Assembly (NCBI GenBank): GCA_964653195.1
Contig: CAZZCX010000006.1
Span: forward strand, 1 to 59,909
Length of the DNA stretch: 59,909 nucleotides
DNA from: CAYMDS01 sp964653195
GTDB taxonomy: Bacteria; Patescibacteriota; Microgenomatia; Levybacterales; UBA12049
Reading direction: 5' to 3'
Shown here: piece by piece, positions 42,157-50,599 of the stretch
Layout of the letters: the number at the start of each line of letters is the position of its first letter
Numbering within the stretch: the first letter of the stretch is position 1
The notes under the pieces: generated by a model
The model's input: only the letters and a program-made list of their open reading frames with translations
What the model was told of the DNA's origin: nothing
Database searches by the model: none
Translations under genes and position numbers: made by a program

Positions 42157-43191
42157 ATGAATCTTACTTTAACTTCTTATCTTAAATCACTTCTCGAAAA
42201 AAGTAGTCAATATTCATTAAATACTATAGATCAAGATACGCTTAATAAAGTAGGAACAGAGTCTTTTATATTTAATAAGCTTGCCAGTAAAAAATTCAGG
42301 AAATTCAAAATGCAGGAATCTTGTATAGAAAGAACTAGACAGGCTATCTCTATGCGCGTTTCGAAAAGTGAACCGATCCATATCGTCTACCCTCAAGGCG
42401 GATATAAGCTTTGGCGTCTACCCTCAAGTCCTATAGTAGACTGGGCAGAATTTTTCAATATTTCTTATATCCTAGAATATATCGCACCAATAGCGGCAAG
42501 CTATAAACCGGGAGTCCAAATTACGTACTATATGCATACTTTACTTATGGAAATTCACGATAATTTAACAACTGAAGAAATTCAGTTGTATGTTGACTCA
42601 TTTGAAAAATTACTCGAAGAATTTCGTAAATATCTGCCAAATAATATAACCATATCTATACTCAGAGATGCTGATATTTATAGCAGGGAAGAATATTTTA
42701 AAGCTCTTTCAGGTGGAAAGCTTAAAGCAGAAGAAGAATATAAAACATGGGATGATGTCAAAAGAAATAAATTTGCTAAAATGGCTAATTTAAACATCAA
42801 ATGGAAAGGCAGAGAAGATTGGACTAAGTTAAATGAGAAAGAAAAAGAAGAAAAAATATATCAAGCTGCACTTTATGAATCTGCAGCGACAAGTCAGTTG
42901 ACTCGTGTTGCAGAAAAAGTTAAATCTTCGAAAAATATACTGATCTTCACATCAGCATCCCCTGCATTTATAGGTATAGGCTCTACAAAAGCATCTATGG
43001 CTAAATATTGGGTAGGATTCGGAGTTCTGGAAAAGAAGGGAGAGTCATTTCTACCAATAGTTCTTACACCTAAGCAGTATGAAGATAGTAAAGTTATGAG
43101 TTTCGAGAAAATTCCTGTCGACCTTTTTTCAAACCATAATTTACGAGAAGTTTTAGTATTTTATAAACCATTTTCATTTTCACATAATTAA
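42157..43191 (+). CDS. Hypothetical protein abutting tRNA-Cys
   Basis: Unrecognised 344-aa soluble protein. A frame exists from 42097, but that part overlaps the tRNA; the ATG at 42157 is 3 nt after it. Visible blocks are IVYPQGGYKLWRLPSSP (about 78-95), a helical middle with ISILRDADIYSREEYFKAL, and a Lys/Glu-rich region near 215-255. The layout weakly recalls isocyanide-synthase-like proteins, but I cannot support that. No ribosome site: the mRNA would become leaderless if cut at the tRNA 3' end. Confidence 0.6.
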   Translation: MNLTLTSYLKSLLEKSSQYSLNTIDQDTLNKVGTESFIFNKLASKKFRKFKMQESCIERTRQAISMRVSKSEPIHIVYPQGGYKLWRLPSSPIVDWAEFFNISYILEYIAPIAASYKPGVQITYYMHTLLMEIHDNLTTEEIQLYVDSFEKLLEEFRKYLPNNITISILRDADIYSREEYFKALSGGKLKAEEEYKTWDDVKRNKFAKMANLNIKWKGREDWTKLNEKEKEEKIYQAALYESAATSQLTRVAEKVKSSKNILIFTSASPAFIGIGSTKASMAKYWVGFGVLEKKGESFLPIVLTPKQYEDSKVMSFEKIPVDLFSNHNLREVLVFYKPFSFSHN

Positions 43192-43194
43192 TCA

Positions 43195-44058
43195 CTACAG
43201 CGATATTGCTATAATTCCGACTCCTATCATAAATAAACCAATGTATTTCCATAAACTAAATACCTCATTAAATATTAACTTACCTGTAAAAGCACTGAAT
43301 AATATACTGCCTCTCTTAATTGAAAATACATAAGCCGCAGAACCTGTTGAAAGTGCAATGCTAGATGAAATTGTTGCTATATAGTAAAAAACGCTCATGG
43401 GTAGTAAATGTTTATAAGAACCTTTAGTATTACTTAAAGATATCTTTTGTTTTCGAAATATAGCGATTATGAATGTTGTTAAGACTCCAATAAGACCACC
43501 TGTGAATGTAGAAAATAGAGCCGAAGATCCATCTACGCGCATTTTTGAAAAATGAGCTCCAAGACTCCACAAGAAAGCAACACCTAGCATAGCCATAGCA
43601 CCTTTATCTTGAAAAATATTTTTGATATTTGTTGAGAAATCCAAAATTTTTGTATTATTCGCATTCACAAAGTATATTCCTATACTTATTGAAAGTATTC
43701 CGATCCATCCCGATAAGTCCGGTATCTCTCCTTTAAATACAAATGCTAACAGTGCAGTAAAAATAGGATTAAAAGCCATCATCGGCAATGTAATAGAAAG
43801 AGGAGAAATTTTCAAAGCTCTCATATATAACAAAGTCCACAATGGTGTAATAAACAAGAAGGCTAAAGATCCTACCCAAAAAATAGAAATAATTTTTGGG
43901 ATTCCAGTAAAAATAACCAATATAGTTGATATGAATAACGTAGTGATATGAAGACACATGGCAGATGTATATTCGTCAGTCTTAATAACACTTGTTTTAC
44001 CGAAAGTATCTTTTGCTGTTTCAGAAAGTGCTGCAACTAATGAAAATATAATCCACAT
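43195..44058 (-). CDS. DMT/EamA-family transporter
   Basis: Ten-helix drug/metabolite transporter (287 aa) built of two EamA repeats; each ends with a Gly-rich helix (WIGILSISIGIYFVN and WKYIGLFMIGVGIIAISL). Hydrophobic from end to end with short loops. Substrate unknown. Stop lies 3 bp from the stop of the convergent upstream gene. Confidence 0.85.
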   Translation of the reverse strand: MWIIFSLVAALSETAKDTFGKTSVIKTDEYTSAMCLHITTLFISTILVIFTGIPKIISIFWVGSLAFLFITPLWTLLYMRALKISPLSITLPMMAFNPIFTALLAFVFKGEIPDLSGWIGILSISIGIYFVNANNTKILDFSTNIKNIFQDKGAMAMLGVAFLWSLGAHFSKMRVDGSSALFSTFTGGLIGVLTTFIIAIFRKQKISLSNTKGSYKHLLPMSVFYYIATISSSIALSTGSAAYVFSIKRGSILFSAFTGKLIFNEVFSLWKYIGLFMIGVGIIAISL

Positions 44059-44075
44059 ATATATTTATCGAAGGT

Positions 44076-44699
44076 TTAGAAAAGATTCTCGGCTTTCGGT
44101 ATTCCGTCAAAGGGATTATTTTCAAAAGTAATATAGCAAATCTTTTCAGTTACATCCTCTATCTTCATACCGTACACAGCCATATATACTTCTTTTATAC
44201 CTGTAATAATACGTTTTTCCCAATCCAGATCCAGAATAAGCGCGATTTTTTTTACTTCGGCTTCAGAGTTTGCTTCAATTTCAGAATAAGTATCTAAGCC
44301 TGGCCAGGTATCTATAGTAATTTCTGCTTTTTTATAGCTCCAGGTTTCTCTCTTGGTTTCCTGATATATAGAAAATCTAAATCCCATAGATTCTATTATT
44401 TTTATTGTTTTATCGTAATCACTTACTTTTACATCTATTTCCTTCTGATCATCTATATTTCCACCTATTCTGGCATGTGTTTTTGCACTTAGACGCACTG
44501 AATCGCCTTCATCTCGTACTCTTATATAATGACAATTTAATTGAGGATAGGCATCGCTGTCGACGATTGCTCTTCGCATTTTGCGCTCGGGTGTCACAAG
44601 TACCGCTCCGATTTTTCTAAGCCTTTCACGATACTCGTCTTTATTTACAGGATAAAATTTTGCTTCAAATTCTGTAAATAAATTATTATTGTTTTTCAT
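44076..44699 (-). CDS. CYTH-domain phosphohydrolase/adenylate-cyclase-like protein
   Basis: Triphosphate tunnel enzyme family (207 aa). The ExExK signature is Glu10-x-Glu12-x-Lys14 (EFEAKF), followed by YIRVRDEGDSVRLSAKT and the acidic strand ITIDTWPGLDTYSEIEA. Members act on triphosphates (adenylate cyclase class IV, thiamine triphosphatase or polyphosphatase); the substrate is not clear. Starts 3 bp after the histidine phosphatase on the same strand. Confidence 0.85.
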   Translation of the reverse strand: MKNNNNLFTEFEAKFYPVNKDEYRERLRKIGAVLVTPERKMRRAIVDSDAYPQLNCHYIRVRDEGDSVRLSAKTHARIGGNIDDQKEIDVKVSDYDKTIKIIESMGFRFSIYQETKRETWSYKKAEITIDTWPGLDTYSEIEANSEAEVKKIALILDLDWEKRIITGIKEVYMAVYGMKIEDVTEKICYITFENNPFDGIPKAENLF

Positions 44700-44702
44700 A
44701 AT

Positions 44703-45314
44703 TTACTCTTTACTTATTAATTCAACCGGAAGATGAGATGTATTATTTATATCTATCAAATTAAATTCACCATTTTTTGCCTGTATTTTAGTTATTGAAC
44801 ATTCAGATATATGGATATGAGGAGCTTTTGTTAGGGGATCAATATCATGTGCTATATTTAACTCTCCGAAAATATTCCGAAGTAAATCTCCAATTGCTCC
44901 GCCATGAGTTACAATTACTAAATTTCCATCTGAGTATTTCAAAGTATATTCATCAAAAACACTCTTCATAATTTTACCTTTATTTACAGATGAATTTCCT
45001 TTTATGGGTATATGATTTCTATCTAAATCCGTTTTGCTCCATTCATTTACAAATTCTTCAAATGTTTCTTTATTTTCCCATTCAAGCCGTTCTATTATCC
45101 TTACATCAAATTTAACAGGCATAGTATGAATTTTAGCTATCGTTTCTGCTGTTTGTCTGGTACGCGTTTTCGGGCTGCTGATAATTTCTTTAAGCTGTAA
45201 ATTTTTTAAGAATTCTGCTGTAATTTTTGCCTGCTGAATACCGATACCACTTAACGGGGGGTCAAATGGTACATATTCTTTATGTCCGTGTCTTATTAAA
45301 TAGAAATTCAACAT
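44703..45314 (-). CDS. Histidine phosphatase (phosphoglycerate-mutase-like) family protein
   Basis: 203-aa branch-1 histidine phosphatase. RHG motif (LIRHGHKEY, His9), SSPKTRTRQTAE for phosphate binding, and a second His in IVTHGGAIGDLLRN near 138. Size and core fit phosphatases for small sugars or nucleotides. It precedes the CYTH gene by 3 bp, suggesting they work together. Confidence 0.88.
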   Translation of the reverse strand: MLNFYLIRHGHKEYVPFDPPLSGIGIQQAKITAEFLKNLQLKEIISSPKTRTRQTAETIAKIHTMPVKFDVRIIERLEWENKETFEEFVNEWSKTDLDRNHIPIKGNSSVNKGKIMKSVFDEYTLKYSDGNLVIVTHGGAIGDLLRNIFGELNIAHDIDPLTKAPHIHISECSITKIQAKNGEFNLIDINNTSHLPVELISKE

Positions 45315-45348
45315 TAATGGATTATATCAAATATACATCAGTTTAATT

Positions 45349-45377
45349 TTGAAGTTTGTATTTGACCGTGATATACT
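45349..45377 (+). promoter_or_regulatory. Promoter of tRNA-His: TTGAAG-N17-TATACT
   Basis: Good hexamers with 17-bp spacing. The predicted start near 45384 gives a 33-nt leader containing the hairpin GGTG-ttatg-CACC (45389-45401). Confidence 0.65.
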
Positions 45378-45416
45378 TCAATTAACACGGTGTTATGCAC
45401 CTGCCAGGTAAATCAT

Positions 45417-45492
45417 GGTGGTTGGAGCCAAAAAGCGAGGCGTCAGGTTGTGGACCTGAAGATAGCGGGAGCATTACCCGTCAGCCACCCCA
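45417..45492 (+). tRNA. tRNA-His (GTG), atypical D- and T-loops
   Basis: Has the tRNA-His hallmarks: anticodon loop TTGTGGA (GTG), an extra G at -1 (45417) paired with C73 (45489) for an 8-bp acceptor stem, and encoded CCA (45490-45492). The T-stem GCGGG/CCCGT closes a 7-nt loop AGCATTA in place of the usual TTCRANY, and the D-arm has a 3-bp stem with loop AAAAAGCGA lacking GG. Position 8 is G. Both partners of the normal D-loop/T-loop contact are therefore altered together. Confidence 0.82.
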
Positions 45493-45586
45493 AAATTAAA
45501 TTTTGTCTGATACTTGAATTAGATAAATTTTAATGCTAGTGGAATTTTTGCATCCCTTGAAAGTATATAATTTAAAAACTTGATGT

Positions 45587-45592
45587 TATACT
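45587..45592 (+). promoter_or_regulatory. -10 box 6 nt before 45599 gene (leaderless start)
   Basis: TATACT ends 6 nt before the ATG at 45599. Confidence 0.45.
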
Positions 45593-45598
45593 GAACAA

Positions 45599-46171
45599 AT
45601 GGAAACAGCTGATGAGTTGGTCTGGATCATTGATTTCACAAAATTTTTTACTCCCAAATATTTTATCGGTAAATACAGAAATAATTTCCGTCATAGAAAA
45701 GTATTATTGGTCAATTTACTAATAATGTTATTATATCTGATTTATATACTGTCAAAAAAAACGGATCTTAGCATATTCTCATCGATTTTTATAACTGTAC
45801 TTCTAGTTACTGCTACTATCTTAGTATTGTTATGGTTGACACTTAGAATCTACATTCCGTTATGGAAATTAAAGATAGTCACTTATAAATTGGGAAATTA
45901 CGGATTATCTATTAATAACATATTATACCCCTGGAATAATTTTAAATTTTACATCACAAGTCATGATTTGCATAAATCAATTGTTGAAGCAACAGCTAGT
46001 CTAAATATTATCCCTCCAAGCACATATAGCATAACTGAACCAATTTCAATGTATATACATTTAACAGAGGACCAGTATGGTCTAAATGAAAAATTGCTTT
46101 GTTTTACGGATGAGTTAACTTACCAAAAAGCTATTAAAATAATATCAAAATACCTACCATCGAAAACCTAG
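45599..46171 (+). CDS. Hypothetical membrane protein with PH-like tail
   Basis: Unrecognised 190-aa protein. Two transmembrane helices (about 40-57 and 64-83) follow a basic juxtamembrane stretch; a beta-rich soluble tail (LKIVTYKLGNYGLSINNILY and onward) contains LYPWNNFKFYIT, reminiscent of YcxB/PH-like membrane proteins. The last helix (YQKAIKIISKYL) ends the protein. Function unknown. Confidence 0.6.
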   Translation: METADELVWIIDFTKFFTPKYFIGKYRNNFRHRKVLLVNLLIMLLYLIYILSKKTDLSIFSSIFITVLLVTATILVLLWLTLRIYIPLWKLKIVTYKLGNYGLSINNILYPWNNFKFYITSHDLHKSIVEATASLNIIPPSTYSITEPISMYIHLTEDQYGLNEKLLCFTDELTYQKAIKIISKYLPSKT

Positions 46172-46190
46172 TAAATAATTAATTTACAAT

Positions 46191-46739
46191 ATGTCATCAA
46201 TCAGTTTTGAGACTAAACTATATAAAATCAAATCATGGACAATACTTCGGCTACCTGAAGAGGTTTCAGCAAAACTTCCATCCAGAGGTATGATCATGGT
46301 AACTGGCTCCATAAATGGTTTACCTTTTAAAACACTTCTTGAGCCTGATGGAAGATATGGACCGGGTTTAAAACCGAGTCACTGGTTTGCTCCTTCTGAA
46401 AAGCTTCTTAAGGACACTCAAGCAAAAACAGGGGATAGTGTAAAGATCAGCATTGAACCAACCAATGAATGGATCGAACCAGTAATACCAGAAGATTTTG
46501 ATGTAGCTCTCAGAAAATCCCCCAAAGCTATGACAATATGGAAAGATATTACGCCACTTGCACGCTGGGATTGGATCAGATGGATACGCGCTGTAAAGAC
46601 CCCCGAAACACGCCAAAAGCATATTGAAGTGGCTCTTGATAAACTAAATAAAGGCTTGAGAAGACCATGCTGTTTCAACCGTAATTTATGCTCTGAACCT
46701 TATGTATCGAAAAACTGGTCATTGTTAGATCCTGATTAA
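46191..46739 (+). CDS. YdeI/OmdA-type DUF1905 protein
   Basis: 182-aa protein: a beta-barrel DUF1905 domain (about 5-95; WTILRLPEEVSAKLPSRGMI, the LLEPDGRYGPGL loop, GDSVKISIEP) followed by an OmdA helix domain (about 100-160) with the repeated TPETRQKHIEVALDKLNKG. The family is linked to stress or bacteriocin tolerance in some bacteria, but its activity is unknown. Convergent with the next gene; 1 bp separates the stops. Confidence 0.85.
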   Translation: MSSISFETKLYKIKSWTILRLPEEVSAKLPSRGMIMVTGSINGLPFKTLLEPDGRYGPGLKPSHWFAPSEKLLKDTQAKTGDSVKISIEPTNEWIEPVIPEDFDVALRKSPKAMTIWKDITPLARWDWIRWIRAVKTPETRQKHIEVALDKLNKGLRRPCCFNRNLCSEPYVSKNWSLLDPD

Positions 46740-46740
46740 A

Positions 46741-47073
46741 TTATCTATTTTTTCTTGCAGCTAAATTAAAAAAAAGGAAATATTTATCCCAAATAATATT
46801 TGAAGAATTATAAATGTTTTCTCCTATTAAGAAATCTACTATTGCTTCTCTTACTCTAAGCAATTCTTTAAGAGAACTAATATTTTTTTTGTCTTTGACG
46901 GTAAGATCTATCAATTCAAGACATCTATAAAAAGCATTCATACTCATCTCTAAGTTTCGTTTTTCTCTCCACTTTATTGCCCGACCGACTTCAGCACCTA
47001 TGTTTGCCATTTGTTCAACTAGAGTGAAATGAACCCATCTTTCTTCTAAGCCTGTATGAAACACATTATTCAT
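46741..47073 (-). CDS. Helical protein paired with DUF5674
   Basis: Unrecognised 110-aa all-helical protein, starting MNNVFHTGLEERWVHFTLVE, then QMANIGAEVGRAIKW and AFYRCLELIDLTVKD, ending YFLFFNLAARKNR. Its helix pattern is HEPN-like but no Rx4-6H motif is present. It overlaps the DUF5674 gene by 4 bp (ATGA), so the two are translationally coupled. The pair looks like a two-protein module of unknown function. Confidence 0.6.
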   Translation of the reverse strand: MNNVFHTGLEERWVHFTLVEQMANIGAEVGRAIKWREKRNLEMSMNAFYRCLELIDLTVKDKKNISSLKELLRVREAIVDFLIGENIYNSSNIIWDKYFLFFNLAARKNR

Positions 47074-47408
47074 TTTACTAATTTTGATGTTATTACGATT
47101 ATTTTTTCGCGTAGTTTTTTATCCTCGATTCCACGAGTAAAATTATTCATACGAGGTCGTACATTTATCATAGAATCAAACTCAATAAAATCTTCACCAC
47201 TTAGTTCAGGATAGAAATTTATACCCCATAAATCATCCTGGTTTGAACCTAAATCCAGAAGTTCTTTTTCACAATCTGCATGCATTGGAGCATCAACTAC
47301 CATGATTTCTTTTCTGATATCGACAACAGCTTTGACCAGTCCTCCAGCGAAACTTTGAGCCATCTTCTGAAGATCTTTTTTGGATATATTTTTATCAATT
47401 AATTTCAT
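47070..47408 (-). CDS. DUF5674 family protein
   Basis: 112-aa protein with the conserved core GGLVKAVVDIRKEIMVVDAP, HADCEKELLDLGSNQDDLWG, INFYPELSGEDFIEFDSM and INVRP, typical of DUF5674, a small family common in candidate phyla. Charged and conserved throughout, no signal peptide. Coupled by a 4-bp overlap to the helical partner downstream. Confidence 0.75.
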   Translation of the reverse strand: MKLIDKNISKKDLQKMAQSFAGGLVKAVVDIRKEIMVVDAPMHADCEKELLDLGSNQDDLWGINFYPELSGEDFIEFDSMINVRPRMNNFTRGIEDKKLREKIIVITSKLVK

Positions 47409-47452
47409 TGTTTCAAGTATTATAACAAATTATTTTAAGATAAAGTTTCTTG

Positions 47453-47458
47453 TATAAT
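47453..47458 (+). promoter_or_regulatory. -10 box 6 nt before 47465 gene (leaderless start)
   Basis: TATAAT ends 6 nt before the ATG. An upstream TTG (47450) overlaps it and cannot be the start. Confidence 0.5.
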
Positions 47459-47464
47459 AGAAGT

Positions 47465-47896
47465 ATGAAATACCAATACTTTATAGCATCTAGATGGAGG
47501 AACAAAGATTTAGTCTTGGATTTAACGCAAAAAATCCGAAACAAAGGCAAAATTGTTTACTGCTTTATAGAAGGGGATGGAAATAATTATGATTTAAAGG
47601 ATTTAAAAGGTGAAAAAACTCCGGATGAATTCATGAAACAATTTGAAAGCATTCCAGATTGGGTAAATAATCCAAAAGTAAAAGATGTTTTCGAAGTAGA
47701 TATGAATGCATTAAAAGATTCAGAAACATTAATACTCCTTCTACCTAGCGGTAAATCCGCACATATGGAAGCAGGTGTTGCATATGGCTTGGGCAAGAAA
47801 TGTATTGTAGTAGGGGAGTTAAAAGAAACAGAAAGTTTATATTTTATCTTCAGCGAATTCTATAATTCAATTGATGATTTTATTTCTAGTATATAA
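47465..47896 (+). CDS. Nucleoside 2-deoxyribosyltransferase-like protein
   Basis: 143-aa Rossmann-like protein. N-terminal MKYQYFIASRWRNKDLVLDL, middle Asp-rich region, and the catalytic-type segment ETLILLLPSGKSAHMEAGVA (a Glu in the HMEAG box) followed by YGLGKKCIVVGE are typical of the nucleoside deoxyribosyltransferase/DNPH1 superfamily. Probably splits or transfers a nucleoside base, but specificity is not clear. Start set at the leaderless ATG. Confidence 0.78.
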   Translation: MKYQYFIASRWRNKDLVLDLTQKIRNKGKIVYCFIEGDGNNYDLKDLKGEKTPDEFMKQFESIPDWVNNPKVKDVFEVDMNALKDSETLILLLPSGKSAHMEAGVAYGLGKKCIVVGELKETESLYFIFSEFYNSIDDFISSI

Positions 47897-47947
47897 ATAA
47901 ACTGAATGAATTTATAACATATTTGTTTGCGCTAATTTATTTACTTT

Positions 47948-48622
47948 TTAACCTATCACTTCACCTTCAATAACTTCATTTTTAGTGTTGACAAATAATT
48001 TTCCTAATACTAAACCGGTCACAAATCCTCCGACATGTGCCCAAAAAGCTACGCCACCTGAATCTGTCTCTACACCTGGTATAGACACAGCACCTGAAAA
48101 TATCTGCAACACGAACCAATAACCAAGCATTATAAATGCGGATATATTTGTAAATGTGAGGAATCCGAAAATAGGAACTAAGGTTTTGATCTTATGATGT
48201 GGGAAAAGCAAGAAATATGCTCCCAGTGCCCCAGCGACTGCGCCTGATGCGCCCAGCATTGGAATATTTGAACCAGGCATAAAGAAATACTGTGCCAATC
48301 CACCAGATATTCCAGATAAAAGATAAAGTACGAGGTATTTGAAATGTCCTATAGCTCCCTCTACATTATCTCCAAAAATCCATAGAAACCACATATTGGA
48401 AATTATATGCAACCAACCACCATGAAGAAATATTGATGTAATAAAGTTCATAAGAGTTATATACTCGCCGAAATTAACATTTTTTGGAACTAAAGAATAA
48501 GCAATTGTAAAAGAATCAGGATTTGTCATTTGGAGATAAAACACATAGCAGGTAATGAGTATAAGACCTAAATTGATAAAAGGAAATTTTGTTGATCGTA
48601 CTGAATCGCTAATCGGAAACAT
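47948..48622 (-). CDS. Rhomboid intramembrane serine protease
   Basis: 224-aa, six-helix rhomboid. The WLHIISNMWFLWIFGDN segment forms the L1 loop, the catalytic Ser is in MLGASGAVAGALGAY (about 133), and the His is in FWAHVGGFVTGLVLG (about 199). A peptide cut within membranes is expected; targets unknown. The upstream region is a heptad array. Confidence 0.93.
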   Translation of the reverse strand: MFPISDSVRSTKFPFINLGLILITCYVFYLQMTNPDSFTIAYSLVPKNVNFGEYITLMNFITSIFLHGGWLHIISNMWFLWIFGDNVEGAIGHFKYLVLYLLSGISGGLAQYFFMPGSNIPMLGASGAVAGALGAYFLLFPHHKIKTLVPIFGFLTFTNISAFIMLGYWFVLQIFSGAVSIPGVETDSGGVAFWAHVGGFVTGLVLGKLFVNTKNEVIEGEVIG

Positions 48623-48632
48623 ATTTTAAAAT

Positions 48633-48681
48633 GTTATGAATTATAAATTAAGTTCTAAAAGTAAAAATTATATAGTTATAA
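48633..48681. repeat. Heptad array upstream of the rhomboid gene
   Basis: Seven in-phase units: GTTATGA, ATTATAA, ATTAAGT, TCTAAAA, GTAAAAA, TTATATA, GTTATAA. It shares its first two and fifth units with the array at 16826, a sign of common origin. Confidence 0.75.
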
Positions 48682-48706
48682 TCGTAAGAATATTGTAGCA
48701 GATGAG

Positions 48707-50539
48707 TTAAATAAGACCTTGCGAGCGCATGCGACGAGCTTCAACCTCATCGAGTATCTTTTTTCTTATTCGTATATTTAAAGGTGTTACTTCAACCAAT
48801 TCATCATCAGCTATAAATTCAAGTGCATCTTCGAGTCCCATTATATGTGGTGTATTGAAATGCTCCATTACACCTTCACCTTTCGAACGCATATTTGATA
48901 ATTGTTTCGCTTTACAAACATTTACTCTCATATCCTCAATGCGGGAATTCACACCAATTACTTGTCCCTTATATACATTTACACCTGGCCCAATAAATAA
49001 TTGTCCTCTATCTTGTATATTTGTCAGGCCGTATAAATTGGTAAATCCGCTTTCATGTACGATGAGTGAACCTTGTTCTCGTGAATGATTATATCCATTA
49101 TCTTTAGCATATTCATGAAACATGGCATTGAGTATTCCTAAACCTTTCGTATCAGTCATAAATTCACTTCGGTATCCAAATAATCCGCGTGTAGATATAA
49201 TAAATTCCATAAACACAATTCCGTTATCTGTTTTCATATCCTGTAGCTCACCACGTCTAGATCCTAATTTTTGCATAACAGTTCCAGAAAATATTTCAGG
49301 TACCTCAATATAAACGCGCTCAAATGGCGTAAGCAATTGACCATTTATACTTTTATCAATAACTTGAGGGCGACCGACCTGAAGCTCAAAACCTTCACGT
49401 CTCATTCGTTCGATAAAAATGGCTAAATGCAACTCGCCTCGACCACTCACTACCCATGATCCATCTGTTGCATCTTCCACTCTCATTGCGACGTCTGTCT
49501 CAAGTTCTTTATATAATCTTTCCCTTATTTCTCTGGATGTTTTAAATTTTCCTTCAAGACCTGCAAAAGGAGAACTGTTTACCATAAAAGTCATCTTAAT
49601 TGTAGGCTCTTCTATGGATAACAGAGGTAAGGCACGAGGATTTAAAACATCAGCAATTGTCTCACCTATTGTGACATCTGGGATTCCAGAAATAGCGACA
49701 ATGTCACCTGCATTTACTTCCATCGTATCTACTCTATCAAGTCCTACAAAAGTCATAAGGGACGTTAATTTGAACTTTCGCATTTCACCCTCACGATTAA
49801 CATGGATAACTTCTTGATTTGCTTTTATGCTTCCATTATTGACTCTTCCGATACCAATTCTTCCTTTGTGTGTATCTGAAGCAAGTGTTGTAATAAGTAT
49901 CTGCAAAGGACTAAGTTGGTCCCCCGTAGGTTGAGGAATCTGTGTCAAAATCGTCTCAAAAAGTGGTGTAATATCAGACATGCTAGATAAATTAGGTTCA
50001 AGTCCCGCAACTCCGTTTTTCGCTGATGAATAGATTATTGGGAAATCAGCTGTATCTTCGTCTGCACCAAGTTCTATAAATAAATCTAAAGTTTTATCTA
50101 AAACATATTCTGTACGCGCATCCGGTTTGTCAATTTTATTAATTACTACTATAATTTTTAGCTTCATTTCTAAAGCTTTTCTAAGGACAAACCTTGTTTG
50201 AGGCATAGGCCCTTCTTTTGCGTCTACTAGAAGAAGACACCCATCAGCCATTTTTAATACCCTTTCTACCTCGCCACCGAAATCAGCATGTCCAGGTGTA
50301 TCGATGAGGTTTATCTTTGTTTCTTGACCAGGTATCTTAGAGGGATTCCAGACTACAGACGCGTTTTTCGAAAAAATTGTGATACCACGTTCTTTTTCAA
50401 GCTCATTACTGTCCATAATAAGAGAATCTGCTGAATCTTTATGCAATTTTGTATTAGATTGCTTAAGAAGAGCATCTACCAATGTAGTTTTTCCGTGGTC
50501 CACATGGGCGATAATAGCGATATTTCTAATGTTTTTCAT
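48707..50539 (-). CDS. typA: Translational GTPase TypA/BipA
   Basis: Ribosome-binding GTPase of 610 aa, full length. G1 AHVDHGKTTLVDALL, G3 DTPGHADFGGEV, G4 NKIDKPDART, then EF-G-like domains III and V and the C-terminal TypA domain (RGELHLAIFIERMRREGFEL, GVNVYKGQVIG, DDELVEVTPLNIRIRKK). Involved in 50S assembly and stress. Its 5' leader contains a terminator-like hairpin between the -10 box and the ATG. Confidence 0.96.
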   Translation of the reverse strand: MKNIRNIAIIAHVDHGKTTLVDALLKQSNTKLHKDSADSLIMDSNELEKERGITIFSKNASVVWNPSKIPGQETKINLIDTPGHADFGGEVERVLKMADGCLLLVDAKEGPMPQTRFVLRKALEMKLKIIVVINKIDKPDARTEYVLDKTLDLFIELGADEDTADFPIIYSSAKNGVAGLEPNLSSMSDITPLFETILTQIPQPTGDQLSPLQILITTLASDTHKGRIGIGRVNNGSIKANQEVIHVNREGEMRKFKLTSLMTFVGLDRVDTMEVNAGDIVAISGIPDVTIGETIADVLNPRALPLLSIEEPTIKMTFMVNSSPFAGLEGKFKTSREIRERLYKELETDVAMRVEDATDGSWVVSGRGELHLAIFIERMRREGFELQVGRPQVIDKSINGQLLTPFERVYIEVPEIFSGTVMQKLGSRRGELQDMKTDNGIVFMEFIISTRGLFGYRSEFMTDTKGLGILNAMFHEYAKDNGYNHSREQGSLIVHESGFTNLYGLTNIQDRGQLFIGPGVNVYKGQVIGVNSRIEDMRVNVCKAKQLSNMRSKGEGVMEHFNTPHIMGLEDALEFIADDELVEVTPLNIRIRKKILDEVEARRMRSQGLI

Positions 50540-50540
50540 A

Positions 50541-50572
50541 TAAAAACCCGCTTTCCGCGGGATTACATTATA
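50541..50572 (-). terminator. Terminator-like hairpin in the typA leader
   Basis: On the coding strand: TATAAT (50572-50567), a short interval, CCCGC-ggaaa-GCGGG (50561-50547), TTTTT, then the start ATG at 50539. It may end the upstream NRAMP transcript, or act on typA as an attenuator since the -10 lies before it. Confidence 0.6.
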
Positions 50573-50599
50573 GCAAATTCGGCTATAAATAGGTAAAAA

